Positions 32,776 through 46,000 of a DNA stretch of 64,000 nucleotides are shown piece by piece. The translations under genes were made by a program, and so were the position numbers. The DNA lies in assembly GCF_030253575.1 (NCBI RefSeq), contig NC_080562.1:26005352-26069351 (forward strand). The letters are read 5' to 3'. The notes under the pieces were generated by a model. The model was given only the letters and a program-made list of their open reading frames with translations. It had not been told where the DNA came from and did not search any database. Each line of letters begins with the position of its first letter. The stretch's first letter is position 1. The stretch comes from Rhododendron vialii (lineage: Eukaryota > Streptophyta > Magnoliopsida > Ericales > Ericaceae).

Positions 32776-35194
32776 TCAATCGGTTTCAGAAATGATCTCT
32801 AACACACTGCTAAAATGCCTTCCGCCCATGTTTCCCCTTGTAATTGACTGACTGGTGGTAGAAAAGGGATTTGGGGGCATGGCCAAAGTCTTTCCATCTC
32901 CCTCGAGCATTTGAACCACAGCTTTCATTGAGGGTCGGTCTCCTGGGTACCACTGAATGCACCAAAGTCCTACAATTGTTAGCTTCTTAACAATCTTGGC
33001 ATCTCCACCTTCCTCAACTTCATTGTTATTTACTTCTTCGCGATTTAAACGATTATAAATCCATTCAGGAAAGTAAACTTCACTATTTTCTTCTGTACGA
33101 ACATCAATGTTCTTCTTCCTCCCTCCAACCATTTCAAGCAACAACATTCCAAAACTATAGACATCTGACTTGTGTGACACATTACCGAAGTTTCTAGAGA
33201 ACACCTCTGGTGCAATATAACCCACGGTTCCTCTAGCAGCTGTCATGGATACGATGCTTTGTTCTTTCGAGCACAACTTGGCTAGCCCAAAATCAGAGAT
33301 TTTTGGGATGAAATTTTTGTCTAACAAGATGTTATGAGGCTTAATATCGAAATGAAGGATTCTTTGATCACACCCTTGGTGAAGATAATCAATTCCTTTG
33401 GCTATGCCAAGAGCAATATCTTGGAGTTTCTCCCAACCAAGTGAAGTTTTTTTATGATCAGATGATATGACCTTCTCTAGACAATCATTGGGCATGTACT
33501 CGTAAACAAGAGCCTTTTTATACCCGTCAGCACAATATCCAACCAAGCGAACCACATTGACATGGTGGATCGTACCTATCGTTCCCACTTCATTGATGAA
33601 GTCGTCACCATTTCCTGTGAAGTTGTTGAGGATCTTGGCTGCAATAGGCACATCATTGGAGAGCTCTCCCTTGAAAACAGTTCCATAACCTCCTTGGCCT
33701 AGTTTGTCCTTCAAATTATGAGTAATTTTCTTTATCTCCGCATATGTGTACCTTGTAGGCTTGAGAGCTCTGTAGTTCTCTAAAAATCTTTCAACCTTTA
33801 GTTGATCCTCTTTCTTTAAAATTTTGGATCTGTGGGCAAAATATGTAGCTATGACAAATACAACAAGAAGAAAAACGCCAGGAGGGATGAGACCTGCAAG
33901 TTTAAACAACCAAATTACTACGCGAATGTTGAGAAAAAATGAGGGGAGTAAAAGGAAAGACAATTCACCTTTAACAAGTGGGCTCTTTTTTTCACCTGTA
34001 CATATAAGATAATAAAAAAACGCCAGTTAATTTATCATACAAGCGAATTCATATAATTATCAAGACCCAAGCTCTCTGAGGTCAATAATTGCAGAGGTGA
34101 GTACTATGGCAAGTCATATTCATTTTATGGGGTGGTTGATACTCACGTACAGCCCGCCGTTTCTCTTGGGTTAAAGAAGGTAGTTAACTTTTGACATTTT
34201 ACAAAATATAATTGCTTTAAACATGCATCTAAAACCCAACTTGAAGAAGTTTATGTTGAATTTTTTCATTAATTGAAGAATCAAATAAAATGAAAGCGCG
34301 AGGAAAGTGAAGTAAATATTCTTCCTTTTCTTCTGAAGGATGAGAAGTACCTCCTGGTGGCATATGATAATTAGTGTTGTCAGGTTGTGGAATAGTGCCA
34401 AAGCATTCGGTTTCATGCTTCTTGCTGTTATTGCTACTACTCAATCTGCAGTACTGGCCTTGTTCTTCACATTTGCCACAACTAGGTTCCGACCAGGCTG
34501 ACCGGCCCCTGGAGCAACCATAATTGTACCCTGTTTCGAACAGATGTAGACGTGGAATTGATGGAATGGTATCAATCTTTTTGCAATTCTTCAACAGGTT
34601 TCGCCTGATCAAATAATCCGAATTCAGCAAGTAGAGATTTTGACCTTGGCGGCTAAGGCATGGGAGTGGTGTATATTCTTCATAAATGCCATATGAATCT
34701 TCCCAGGAGGAGAGACAACTGAATACGGAGTATTCACAGAGAGCGTCATATGGATATACCAAGTAGAAGCGACAACCGAATACTCTGTATCCAGGGCCAA
34801 TGTTGGACAACAATTGGAATGGACTGAAGGCAGATGTGTCGAATATTAGGCTTAGGTTTTTCTGATGCAGAGCATAATCACCGGAGAGTTCGTACCATAC
34901 ATACTGACAATGGTAATCGATGGATTCGACCACCACCTTGACAGAAAATGGGTTATCAAGCAGGGTTTCGTTGTTGGCCGGAGAGCAGGTAAGAGCGAAG
35001 TCTGGCCCATAGCCACAATGGTCCGGTTGATGATCCTTTAGCCAGAACGGGAACCGGATTTCTGGGCCCTCGTCTCCGCAGCTTGTGGGCAGGCACTCAT
35101 CGCCACGATCACGATCGTCTGCTTGGGCTCCAACCCCTGACAGCAACAAGAAGAAGAAGAAGAAGAATAAGACCATCAGTTTGTTCTTAGTCAT
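32776..35194 (-). CDS. LRK10L-type receptor-like kinase, three exons, intact
   Basis: Joining 35,194-34,351, 33,995-33,969 and 33,893-32,776 gives 662 codons with no break. Signal peptide at about 1-24 (MTKNKLMVLFFFFFFLLLSG). A Cys-rich GUB_WAK_bind ectodomain begins CLPTSCGDEGPEIRFPF, and a WAK-associated Cys cluster lies at about 230-262 (CGKCEEQGQYC). One membrane span at about 294-310 (GVFLLVVFVIATYF). The kinase, about 349-640, has the glycine loop LGQGGYGTVFKG, Lys in AAKIL, Glu in [17 protein letters not shown] (non-RD), DFGLAK and GTVGYIAPE. The family acts at the plasma membrane in defence or stress signalling; the ligand is unknown. The 27-nt middle exon keeps phase 1 at both borders. 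The 75-nt second intron is itself open and in frame, so its retention would lengthen the region before the membrane span. Confidence 0.9.
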
Positions 35195-35541
35195 ATCTGT
35201 ATCTTCTTTAACTCAAAGGACCCTCTTTTCTTTGCTCCAGGTGTTGCAAAAATTAAAATAGAACTGCTTTGAATTTGATGCAAAGCTATGTAGGTGCTAA
35301 GGTGTACCATAGAGATATTACACACTGTTTGGTTAGATATTGATGGGTAAAATGGTCCACAAATTTTTGGTCAACGGTAGGATAATTTTTTAGCTCATTG
35401 GTTACACATTTTCATAGTATCAGAGGATTAGTTACATGTTTGATTGGTGGAGCTACGGTACCCCTAAAATAGAGATACTTTATTTTGATAAAGTACGTCT
35501 TTTTTTACAGTAAATATATGCATTTTCTAAGTACTAATTAA

Positions 35542-35931
35542 GAATGCTGCTACAGGTACATCAGCTTTAGCACAGACAGCGTGTATAGCACGCGTTTGGG
35601 CCACTCTCGGGTCCAACAAAGACAATCGGAGCCGCTCATTTTGTTCAATATATTTTTCGTTAGGTCCCTGCAAAAAATCAGCTCCATCCGACATCGATAA
35701 GAGCGTTTCCGAAGCGTCCAAAATTGCTTACGAAATTTTCTAAAGCGATTTTGGACACTTTGTAAATGCCCTTATCGATGTCGGATGAAGCTGATTTTTT
35801 ACAGGGACCTTAAGCAAAATATATTGAACAAAATGAGCGACTCCGATTATCTTTGTTGGACCCGAGATAGGCCCAAACAAACGCTGTACACGCTGTCTGT
35901 GCTGAAAGCTGCTGTACCAGCAGCATTTTTG
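35542..35931. mobile_element. Mutator-type MITE with exact 9-bp TSD, 390 bp
   Basis: The 9-bp repeat ACTAATTAA flanks it at 35,533-35,541 and 35,932-35,940. Both arms pair almost over their whole length (aatgctgct ... agcagcatt, then gcacagacagcgtg and its complement), making one long foldback. A 9-bp TSD with long inverted ends is typical of Mutator-type MITEs. Confidence 0.85.
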
Positions 35932-36072
35932 ACTAATTAATCACGTATTTTCCTTAAAAAAAAATTCACCTTTTTTTTTTTTTTTAAAGTTTCTACCATA
36001 GACTTCTACTTATTTACTTTGAGGAAGCCATGTTAAACTGTAATGTTGATCATAGACTCTCTCTCTGTTGAT

Positions 36073-36103
36073 CATAGACTCTCTCTCTCTCTCTCTCTCT
36101 CTC
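36073..36103. repeat. CT microsatellite in the 5' leader
   Basis: A run of CT dinucleotides just before the chosen start codon, probably transcribed as leader. Confidence 0.8.
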
Positions 36104-36108
36104 CCCTT

Positions 36109-39100
36109 ATGTCTAGCAGAAGGCTTCTCTCCGATGTCTACAAAACCCGTAGTCTTCTTCTCGTTGTTGTTGCCCTGTTTTTGAGTAACTGCTGTGCTAA
36201 AACAAGTCCCAATTGTGTCTCCTCTTGTGGAAATATCCACAACATCAGTCACCCATTTCGAGTGAAAGGAGATCCAGAAAACTGCGGAAACAAGAAATAC
36301 GAACTGGAATGCGAGCAATATCGTCTTGTACTGAACTTGTTTTCCTCTGGAAATTACTACGTCCACGCAATCAACTACAACAACTATACAATCCGACTAG
36401 TGGATGTTGGCTTACAGCCGGGAAATTGCTCCTCCCTCCCTCTTTATTCTTTGTCGGATCTAAACTTTACTTATTACGATGAACCGTATTCCTTATGGGA
36501 CTTCGACTATTTTCGTGGTTCTTTTTTTCGAATCCAATGGAATATATCCGTAGCACTATGGTTAGATTGCGAAAAGCCAGTGAAAAATTCTCCATTGTAC
36601 ATGGGATTGGGCAGTAAAACTAGTTGTATTGAAAATGCAACTTCTTCTTCTTCTTCTTCTTCTTCACTCTCCTCCGGGGAAAAGAGGCGCTATTCTTACT
36701 TTTTGTTTGGGACTAACTTAAGAGTTTCAGATGTGGCGAATCAGTGCGAAGTAGATGACATAATCATGACAACGTTGCGCTTGCCAGCTTATAAAAGTGA
36801 AGCAAACATTTCCTTCTCGGATTTCCACGATAAATTGGAGTATGGGTTTGAGCTTTCCTGGCTGTCCTCTATCTGTGAACAATGCCCTGGAAGACTAGCC
36901 TATTGCGAAATTGGGTCTAATTACACTGCCACTTGCCACTACTACGATCCATTCTCATTTCTATTCTCAGGAAACTTGTCCTTTCGACGTGCGTAAGATT
37001 TCCTATTTGATATTGAATCATCTGTGTCCAAATATTTTTATACCAGTGTCCAAATATTTTTATACCATTTCATCGTACTTTCAGTCACATGCCATATAAG
37101 ATTCTGTATCTTAATAGTACATCAGATTAGTCACTGAAAAGTACAATGAAACAAACATTAATATATTGAGGTCGAACAATCCTTCATCTATTGTATTGTG
37201 TTCCGATCGAGGATTCGCTAATAAGTAAACATATGACAAATTAGCAAGACAAAACTTCTTGTCTAATGAATTCAGAGATACTTTCTGTTAGTGAACTAAT
37301 TCATTCTCTCAAAAACTGCAGGTCGCTTGGAGATCTTTTTGGAGATCTTTTTCCATCGTAAGTGTTCTCTAACTCATCTATTTTCTACCTTCTTTTACCT
37401 AGTAGTGTAACGGTAGTACACACCTTTTCAGTAGATTGAATACTTATGTAAGAATGTGAGAAATGTGTCCGTCATTCTAATCAGATTCAAGAAAAAGTGC
37501 ATACCATTAATATGCTTAAATGACAAGTAAAAATAGTGTAATCTCCTTCTTTTGCGCTTAACATCAAAATTACTTTGCTTGGTCTAAGAGTTCGGCATCC
37601 AACTATCTCCACTTAATTTCAAATTGCTACTGGATTTTCCAAGTTCCTTCAATCTTAATGAAGCTCAAATGTCCCCACTTAGACTTTGTTCTCATTGCAA
37701 ATCCAATGACTCTATCCTCTAACTCCTTAAATCGTCTGAATTTATGGTAAATGTTAGATTGAGTTTTAATGTCATTACTTATATCGAATGGCCTGGGTCT
37801 GTTGACTGAACCATAGAGCATGTTTATTGCAGGGTACATCCTTCCGGGGCTCGAAATCATAGGTAAGATCTATCACCATCCGTCCTTTACTGCCCAAAAA
37901 CTTGAGAATATTACTTTCAAATTATGCAAGATGAAAGAAAATATGGAAAAGTTTAGGCAATATTTCTTTGTGGGATTGCTTTGGTGGGACATAAGAGTTT
38001 TGGGATTTCAAAATGAGGGACTGCGTTTTTGTTTTTGATTCCGTTGCTTTGGGCTGAGAAGGGAAGGGATAAGGAGTGTATTAGGTTGTTAACCACCAAG
38101 TCATCTAAAAGCTTAAGTTGTTAGAAAGAGGAGCAACTTTCTTATTTATACCTTCAACATGTCCCCTCACATGTAGCCAGGCTCTCTTAATAAGTGGGCT
38201 AAACACGTGTAAATATTTTTAACATTAGGTATGCGGTGAGGTTCGAACACATGATCTATTGTCTGTTCTGATACCATATTAGGTTGTTAACCACCAACTC
38301 ATCTGAAAGCTTAAGCTATTAGAGAGATGGGCAACTTTCTTATTTATACCTTCAACAGGGTCTATCGTACTTTTACTTGCGATTGCACACGAAATGTGGT
38401 AATTTGCAGCACTGTTTGAAAGAAAATAGTGAAAGTGAATAGGCGATGAACAAAATCATGCAACAGAGCTACAAATAAACTGAACCATATATAACTCTAG
38501 GATATTGGTGATAATGGCACAGACCTGAAAGTTCTCTTAATTTTTCATTCTCCCTGTTTCGTAGTGGTCATATTTTGTATTCCATGAGCAGGATGGATCC
38601 TACTAGCAAGAACTTCATGTGGGATGTTATGCCTATTGGCATTTTTAATCTATAAGTTTACAAGAAGACATTTATCAATGTTCGATACCATTGAAGGTTT
38701 TCTACAGAGTCAGAACAACCTGATGCCGATTAGATACTCGCACTACGAAATAAAGAAGATGAGCAGAGGTTTCAAGGACAAGTTGGGGGAAGGAGGCTAT
38801 GGTTCTGTATACAAAGGAAAGCTCCGAAGCGGTTATGTCGCCGCAATAAAGATTTTAGGAAAGCCCAAATCCAATGGCCAAGAATTCATCAATGAAGTTG
38901 CTACCATTGGAAGGATTCATCATGTCAATGTGGTTCGACTAATCGGATTTTGTGCTACGAGATCTAAACGAGCTCTTGTTTACGAATTCATGCCTAATGG
39001 CTCTCTTGAGAAATACTTATTTTCTCAAGAAGGAAACAACTCCTTAAGTTGCAAGCAAATGTATGACATTTCTGTTGGAGTGGCACGTGGGATCGAATAT

Positions 39101-39655
39101 TTGCACCAGGGTTGTGACATGCAAATCTTGCATTTTGACATCAAGCCTCACAACATTCTTTTAGATGAGAATTTCAATCCAAAAGTTTCGGACTTTGGGC
39201 TTGCAAAACTATATTCAACAGATAATAGCATGGTGTCTCTTACTGCAGCAAGAGGAACAATTGGCTACATGGCTCCAGAGTTGTTCTACAAAAATATTGG
39301 ACGTGTTTCGCACAAAGCTGATGTTTATAGTTACGGGATGTTGTTGATGGAAATGGCAGGTAGGAGGAGGAACTTGAATGCATTTGCCGATCACACAAGC
39401 CAAATTTACTTTCCTTCATGGATTTATGACCAATTCAAAGAAGGAAAGGAAATCGAAATGGGAGAAGCCACGGATGAGGAAAGGGAGATGGTGAGGAAGA
39501 TGGTTATAACAGCGCTATGGTGCATCCAAATGAGCCCTAGCGTTCGTCCTTCGATGAACAAAGTTGTTGAGATGCTTGAAGGAAACATTGAAGCTCTTGA
39601 AATGCCTCCCAAGCCTTTCTTAACTCCTCAAGAGATGCCAGTTGAAGATCAATGA
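36109..39655 (+). CDS. LRK10L-type receptor-like kinase, four exons, intact
   Basis: Joining 36,109-36,988, 37,322-37,357, 37,833-37,862 and 38,592-39,655 gives 669 codons with every junction in phase 1. I use the second in-frame ATG (36,109) because it is followed directly by a signal peptide ([17 protein letters not shown], about 15-31); the ATG at 36,043 lies in the CT repeat. The GUB_WAK_bind ectodomain starts [17 protein letters not shown], has many N-glycosylation sites and a Ser run at about 180-190, and ends in a Cys cluster ([11 protein letters not shown]). Membrane span at about 317-338. The kinase, about 375-650, has [35 protein letters not shown] (non-RD), DFGLAK and GTIGYMAPE. 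The first donor is GTGCGT; a stronger-looking GTAAGA four bases later would break the frame. It is paired head to head with the minus-strand kinase. Confidence 0.88.
38087..38357 (-). mobile_element. TRIM (miniature LTR retrotransposon) in intron 3 of the kinase gene
   Basis: Two direct repeats of 73 bp (38,087-38,159 and 38,285-38,357) begin TGTTAACCACC and end CCTTCAACA. Read on the minus strand, a primer site TGGTATCAGA (38,267-38,276) follows the first repeat after 8 bp, and a purine tract GTGAGGGGACA abuts the second. Total size is 271 bp and there is no coding capacity, which defines a TRIM. No TSD could be confirmed. Confidence 0.75.
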
Positions 39656-40329
<674 letters not shown>

Positions 40330-40330
<1 letters not shown>

Positions 40331-40535
40331 GAAAATTGGAGTATGGGTTCGAGCTTTCCTGCAGGCTGCAGGCTGTCCTTTCTCTGTGAACAATGCAAAG
40401 GATGAGGCGATTGCTTCATTCAATCTGTTAATTCAAGCACTGTCACTTGCTACAAATACTGCTATAGCTCCAAATATGGCTATAGCGCCTTCAAAAAGAG
40501 GTCCTTTTTATGTGCGAAAGATTTTCTATTCGATA
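40330..40535 (+). pseudogene. Fragment of a third LRK10L ectodomain
   Basis: This segment aligns with the end of exon 1 of the 36,109 gene (about 36,832-37,005): gagtatgggttcgagctttcctg, ctctgtgaacaatgc, cactgtcacttgctac and the exon border ttttatgtgcgaaagattttctat. The splice donor GT is changed to GA. No signal peptide or kinase part is present nearby, so it is a truncated duplicate. Confidence 0.75.
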
Positions 40536-41189
40536 CCTTAATGAACTCTGCTAGCCACAAAAGTTGAAGTAGTAGTTACTAATTAATCTCCAAGAGCCTC
40601 TTTGGATGGTGAGAAGGGGGAGTCCATCCTCACCTAATCTCACCACTTCGGTGAGAAAGAGAAAGAGCTAATAAAAAATAATAATTTTGTATTTTTCTCT
40701 CAGTTTCTTACAAAAATGCTCAATTCAAATGAATGATTTGGCTAGAAATCAATTATTTATCTTGAAATCCCTCTATTCAAAGGGGCTTTAAAGTAATTAG
40801 AGGCTATTCAGGTTGCATTCTTGTGAAGATTTTTTTTTGCTTTTTCATTTTGTGTGTTGTTTGTATTTTCCAAATTTTGTTACATTTGCCTGATATTTTT
40901 TTAAATTAATCATCCATTACGACAAGAGAAATCTAAAAACTAAAAAATTATGACCAAAAGCAAAAAGAAGTTCACTAATCAAGTAGATACTTATTTATCA
41001 GAACTTAGAGACAAAATTTAATTATGACTCTTTACAATAATATCATCAGAATATATAATAAGATTTTTGCATTGGTTCAAACGGATTAAAAATTGGAGCA
41101 CTTAATTTTTAATCATATTTGTAGAACCCATAATAAGCCCCACGAATCATTAATTTCTTGCCCATTTGTTGTGCCCCAAGGAGGGCCAT
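40536..41189. other. Intergenic DNA with a MITE fragment
   Basis: AT-rich DNA with no gene. At about 41,073-41,125 the words ggttcaaacggattaaaaattggagcacttaatttttaatcatatt match the centre of the MITE at 58,256, so a fragment of that family lies here. Confidence 0.55.
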
Positions 41190-42947
41190 TGTCATGCCCT
41201 GGATTTTCAACATAATAATAATAATATTTTCAATTAAAATACTTCGCAACAATTCAATGTAATACCCCCAAATACTTTCCATAATCCATCCAAGAGAAAA
41301 AAAATCAAGTTTTAAAAGTTTACATTAATGGCACTCCGGCCCCAAATTCTTAAACAATAATCCCAAGAGAGTAAGGCAAAAGAATATAATTGAAATTATG
41401 ATTACATCTTCAAAAGGATTTTACAAAAGATGCCATGGTAATTCCTCGTTGTTAGCTTTCAAAAGTATGGTCAAATGCACAGCACGCACTCCATATCAAT
41501 GCCCCTGAGAGGTACCTGGAAATAATAATAGGTTGAACTATACTAGCCCAGCAAAAAAATCTTTGCTCAAACTATATGCATATGAGATGATTTATACATC
41601 GAAAAGAACAATGAGAACAGTAAAATTCTCACATGAACCGAAGCAAGGATCTATGACTTGATAACCGACACCGTTTTCACACTTGAATTTTAACACTCTC
41701 TAAGTTCTCCGCTTTCAATATGTCGAATGTTCTCGATTCCTTTTCCGGGCAAATGGGACCCCGTGCATCCCATATTCGTTCCGGCATCACACCGAGCGGT
41801 GGATCCGTGGCTTTCTTGTGCACTTTCGGGCATTTGGGACCCCGTGCGTCCCATTTCCGGCATCCCATCTCATAGGTTTTCCATGGCTTTCTTCGTATCG
41901 TTCTATTGTTCTAAAACGCAATTTTTCATTCTACAAGCCTCAATACCGTATAGCATAATCCTTCATAAAATATGCCACAATACTCACATCATATTCATTT
42001 AGTTTTATGCTTATCCTTATTATAACGAGGTCCAAAAGAGTAGGGACGAACAACAAGTCGTTGGAACACGAACAACAAAGTTTAGAGTTGACTAGAATAT
42101 GATTGGGGAGTGTTAGAGGTGATCGGAAGCCAATACAATCGACGAATGATCAATAGAGTTCAAAAATAGTTTTCTTAGTCATTGGTACCGATACCTCAAA
42201 AAGTAGGTATTGGTACCAAACCAATCCAGAGAGCAATCCGAGATCAAGGTATTGATACCTCAAAAAGTAGGTATTGATACTAAGGTATTGATACCTAAAA
42301 AAAATGGTATTAGTACCAAACCAATCCAGAGAGCAATCTGAGATCAAGGTATTGATACCTCAAAAAGTAGGTATTGGTACCACTGCTTGACAGTGGACGA
42401 TTTGCAGAAAACGAAGAATATGTATAACTTCGATTTCAACCAACTAAAGCACAAATTTGGCACATAATCAATCCATAGACATGTAGAGAGAGTAAGAATT
42501 CCCTACATCACCTTGGAGAACGAAACCCAACGGGATTTAATCGAGCCCTAGCCTTGAAATTTGAAATCCTCCGAGAATACTCCTCTCCGAGCTATATCCA
42601 ACGAGATACGGGCTCAATAACAAGAATGGATGAAGGATTGAAGATTATTTGTCTTGGGTTTTGAGTGAGGAGTGAAGTTTTGGGTGTTGGAGGAGGAGAG
42701 AGAGAGAGTGCCGAGAGAAAGGGAGAGATCGGGAGTGAGAGAGAGAAAGTGAGGAGTATTTTACTCCTCTACATACACACCCACACATATATATACTACT
42801 CACACTTCAAATTGCACAAGCACCATCCCATAAACAATTCTATCACATTCACCCCAATTCATTTAAACTCAATAAAACCCATATTTTCCTTTTTTAAAAT
42901 ACTTAATAAATCTTTTATTAAGTTTTTCAAAAATACGGGTCCTTACA
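41190..42947 (-). repeat. LTR (3' copy by element orientation)
   Basis: This 1,758-bp LTR has a cluster of (G/A)GTA(C/T)-NN-(G/A)TAC motifs at about 42,184-42,385, one repeat unit more than the other LTR, and a GA-rich stretch at 42,690-42,755. Differences from its partner are scattered substitutions, many C-to-T, plus one 30-bp indel near 48,505. Confidence 0.9.
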
Positions 42948-42962
42948 CCCTATCCTCCTTAA
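42948..42962 (-). other. Polypurine tract
   Basis: On the minus strand TTAAGGAGGATAGGG directly precedes the 3' LTR. Confidence 0.8.
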
Positions 42963-43094
42963 AGAAATTTCGTCCTCAAAATTTATAACCATAATCAATG
43001 AGGTATGCAACATTTAGATATGCACCAATAGTATTACTAAATATCAAGCAACAATGTCATAATCATAAGTCTCAGTTCGGAAACTCACATTGAT

Positions 43095-46000
43095 TCAAAT
43101 CGGAAATAAGAGTGGATACTTCTCCCTAACCTCATCTTCTCGTTCCCAAGTCGACTCTTCCTTGCTTTGGTTACTCCACAAGACTCGCACTAACGGTATT
43201 GTCTTACCCCTCAACACTTGATCGCGCGAATCTAGGATACGAATTGGTTCCTCTCCATATGATGCATCGGCTTCTAGTTCAAGTTTAGACCATTCTAAGA
43301 CATGAGATGGATCTGGTTCGTATTTCCTCAACATGGACACGTGAAACACGTCATGCACTCCCGAAAGTTTTGGTGGCAAAGCCAGGCGATATGCTACATC
43401 CCCGATCTTTTCAATGATGTCAAACGGCCCAATATAACGTGGTGAAAGCTTCCATTTCTTCCCAAAACGTGACAAACCTCGACGTGGCGATACCTTAAGA
43501 AATACGTGATCCCCCTCTTCAAACGATAACGGTCGGCGACGACATCGGCATAATTCTTTTGTCTACTTTGCGCGGTTAACAATCGTCAGCGAATCACCTT
43601 AACTTGTTCGGTCGTCCTTTCTTGAGCTTTCAAAAGACGTTGGCGAATTGCTTTCATGCTCTCGGATGTCTCCTTAATCATATCCAGTCCTACTAACGTA
43701 GCCTTGCCCAATTCAGTCCAACACACGGGTGATCTACATGCCTCCCATACAAAGCCTCGTACGGTGTCATCTCGATACTCGATTGATAACTATTATTGTA
43801 CGCGAACTCGACTAATGGCAAATGATCCTCCCAACTACCCCAAAAATCCATGACGCAAGCCCGAAGCATATCCTCCAAAATTTGAATAGTTCGCTCGGAT
43901 TGACCATCAGTTTGAGGATGATACGTGGTACTAAACAAAAGATTGGTGCCAAGAGCGGCCTGTAAGCTTTGCCAAAAGCGCGCAGTAAACCTCGGATCTC
44001 GATCGGATACGATAGAAACAGGAATTCCATGGAGACGGATAATCTCTCTAATGTACAATCGGCTAAGCGTGTCAATCGAATCGGTAACTTGGATGGGTAA
44101 GAAGTGAGCGGTTTTGGTCAAACGGTCCACAATCACCCATATAGCATCGTGTCCCCTTGGCGACTTTGGTAAACCTGAAACAAAATCCATGGTCACGTTC
44201 TCCCATTTCCACTCGGCCACTGGCAACGGTTGTAACTCTCCCGCGGGTCGTTGATGTTCGGCTTTCACTTGTTGGCACGTGAGGCACTTAGATACGAAAA
44301 TAACAACATCCCTCTTCATCCCGGACCACCAAAATTGTCTACGCAAGTCGTAATACATTTTCGTCCCTCCTGGATGAACAGCTAACGGAGAATGATGGAA
44401 CTCTCACAAAATTTCTTCCCGACATGAAATGGGTACGAACAATTTTCCTTGATAACGTAAGCCTCCATCGGTATGAATCATCCACCCTTCTTGAGCCTTC
44501 CCACTCAGGAATTTGGTACGAAGTTCCTCCGCTTACTCGTCATGTTCTTATGCTTCAATGACTTGATTCGATAAAGAAGATTGAACGGTCAAATTGCATA
44601 AGGTAACCTCATCCTGAACTTCCTCAAAGTTCAACGCGCAGAATCCCAAATCATTCATCATTTTCCACTCGTAAATCGCAAGACTCGCAAGGTGTGTCGG
44701 TTTTCTACTCAATGCATCGGCCACTACATTTGCCTTCCCCGGGTGATATTGCAAATCAAAGTCATAGTCCTCCAAGTGTTCCATCTAACGTCGTTGTCAT
44801 AAGTTAAGCTTTTTTTGGGAGAATAGGTATTTCAAACTCTTATGATCAGAAAAGACCTCGAATCTCTCACCGTACAAGTAATGACGCCAACTCTCCAACG
44901 CAAATACAACGGCCGCAAGTTCTAAGTCGTGCGTAGGATAATTCCGCTCGTGAGTTTTCAATTGTCGTGATCCATACGCCACTACTCGCCCCGATTGCAT
45001 CAAAACGCACCCAAGCCCTTCTTTCGAAGCGTCACGATAAACGGAGTAGCCAACTCCACGTTCGGGCATAATAAAAACTGGCGCAGTCGTTAATCGCTTC
45101 TTTAACTCCTCAAAAGCCGTCTCACACGTGTCACTCCAAACAAAACGTGTCCCTTTCCGTGTCAACCTAGTCATAGGTGCCGCTAGACGCGAAAAGTCTT
45201 GGACAAAACCGCGATAATACCCAGCCAAACCCAAGAAACTACGAATCTCGAACACATTTTTCAGTTGCTGCCAATTCATAACGGACTCTACCTTTCCCGG
45301 ATCAACGGACACTCCACCATTTGAAACCACGTGACCCAAAAATTTGACTTCGGATAACCAAAACTCACACTTACTAAGCTTAGCATACAAACGATGCTCT
45401 CTCAAGAGTTCAAGAACAATAGTGAGATGATATTGGTGTTCCTCCACCGAAGGTGAGTATATGAGAATGTCGTCTACAAAAACGACCACGAAGCAATCAA
45501 GGTAAGCACGGAAGATACGGTTCATTAAGTCCATGAAAGTAGCCGGCGCATTCGTCAACCCAAAAGGCATAACTACAAACTCGTAATGACCATAGCGTGT
45601 ACGAAAGGCGGTTTTCGGAATATCCTCTCTTCGGACTCTTAATTGATGATACCCGAACCTCAAATCGATTATTGAGAAACAAGTCGCACCCCAAAGTTGA
45701 TCAAATAAGTCGTCGATTCTAGGCATTGGATACTTATTCTTAACGGTGACACGGTTGAGCTTACGGTAATCAATATACAAACGAAATGAACCATCTTTCT
45801 TCTGCGCAAAAAGTGCCGGTGCCCCCCACGGAGATGTGCTCGGACGAATAAACCCTAAATCTTCTAATTCCTGCAACTGGACCTTTAATTCCCTAAGTTC
45901 GGAGGGAGCAAAATGATAAGGTGGTACGGAGATTGGTGCGGTACCAGGAAGTAACTCGATAGTAAATTCAACTTCTCTCTCAAGAGGTAGACCGAGTAAC

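Larger units (their letters stand above)
35195..36108. promoter_or_regulatory. Shared 914-bp intergenic region of the divergent kinase pair
   Basis: Both start codons face outward from this stretch, so it must contain both promoters. It holds a 390-bp MITE (next entry) and, before the plus-strand gene, a duplicated GTTGATCATAGACTCTCTCTCT followed by a CT microsatellite (about 36,073-36,103), a common feature of plant 5' leaders. No clear TATA box could be assigned. Confidence 0.6.

Noticed and set aside
32776..35194. Two separate genes, a secreted protein and a kinase
   Set aside because: A 27-nt exon and two GT-AG introns join them in one frame with signal peptide, ectodomain, membrane span and kinase.
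35527..35721. 64-codon minus-strand gene
   Set aside because: It lies in one arm of the foldback MITE; similar frames are common artefacts of such elements.
41677..42002. Small open frames in both LTRs (also at 48,190-48,512)
   Set aside because: They are within LTRs, differ between copies by indels and have no domain.
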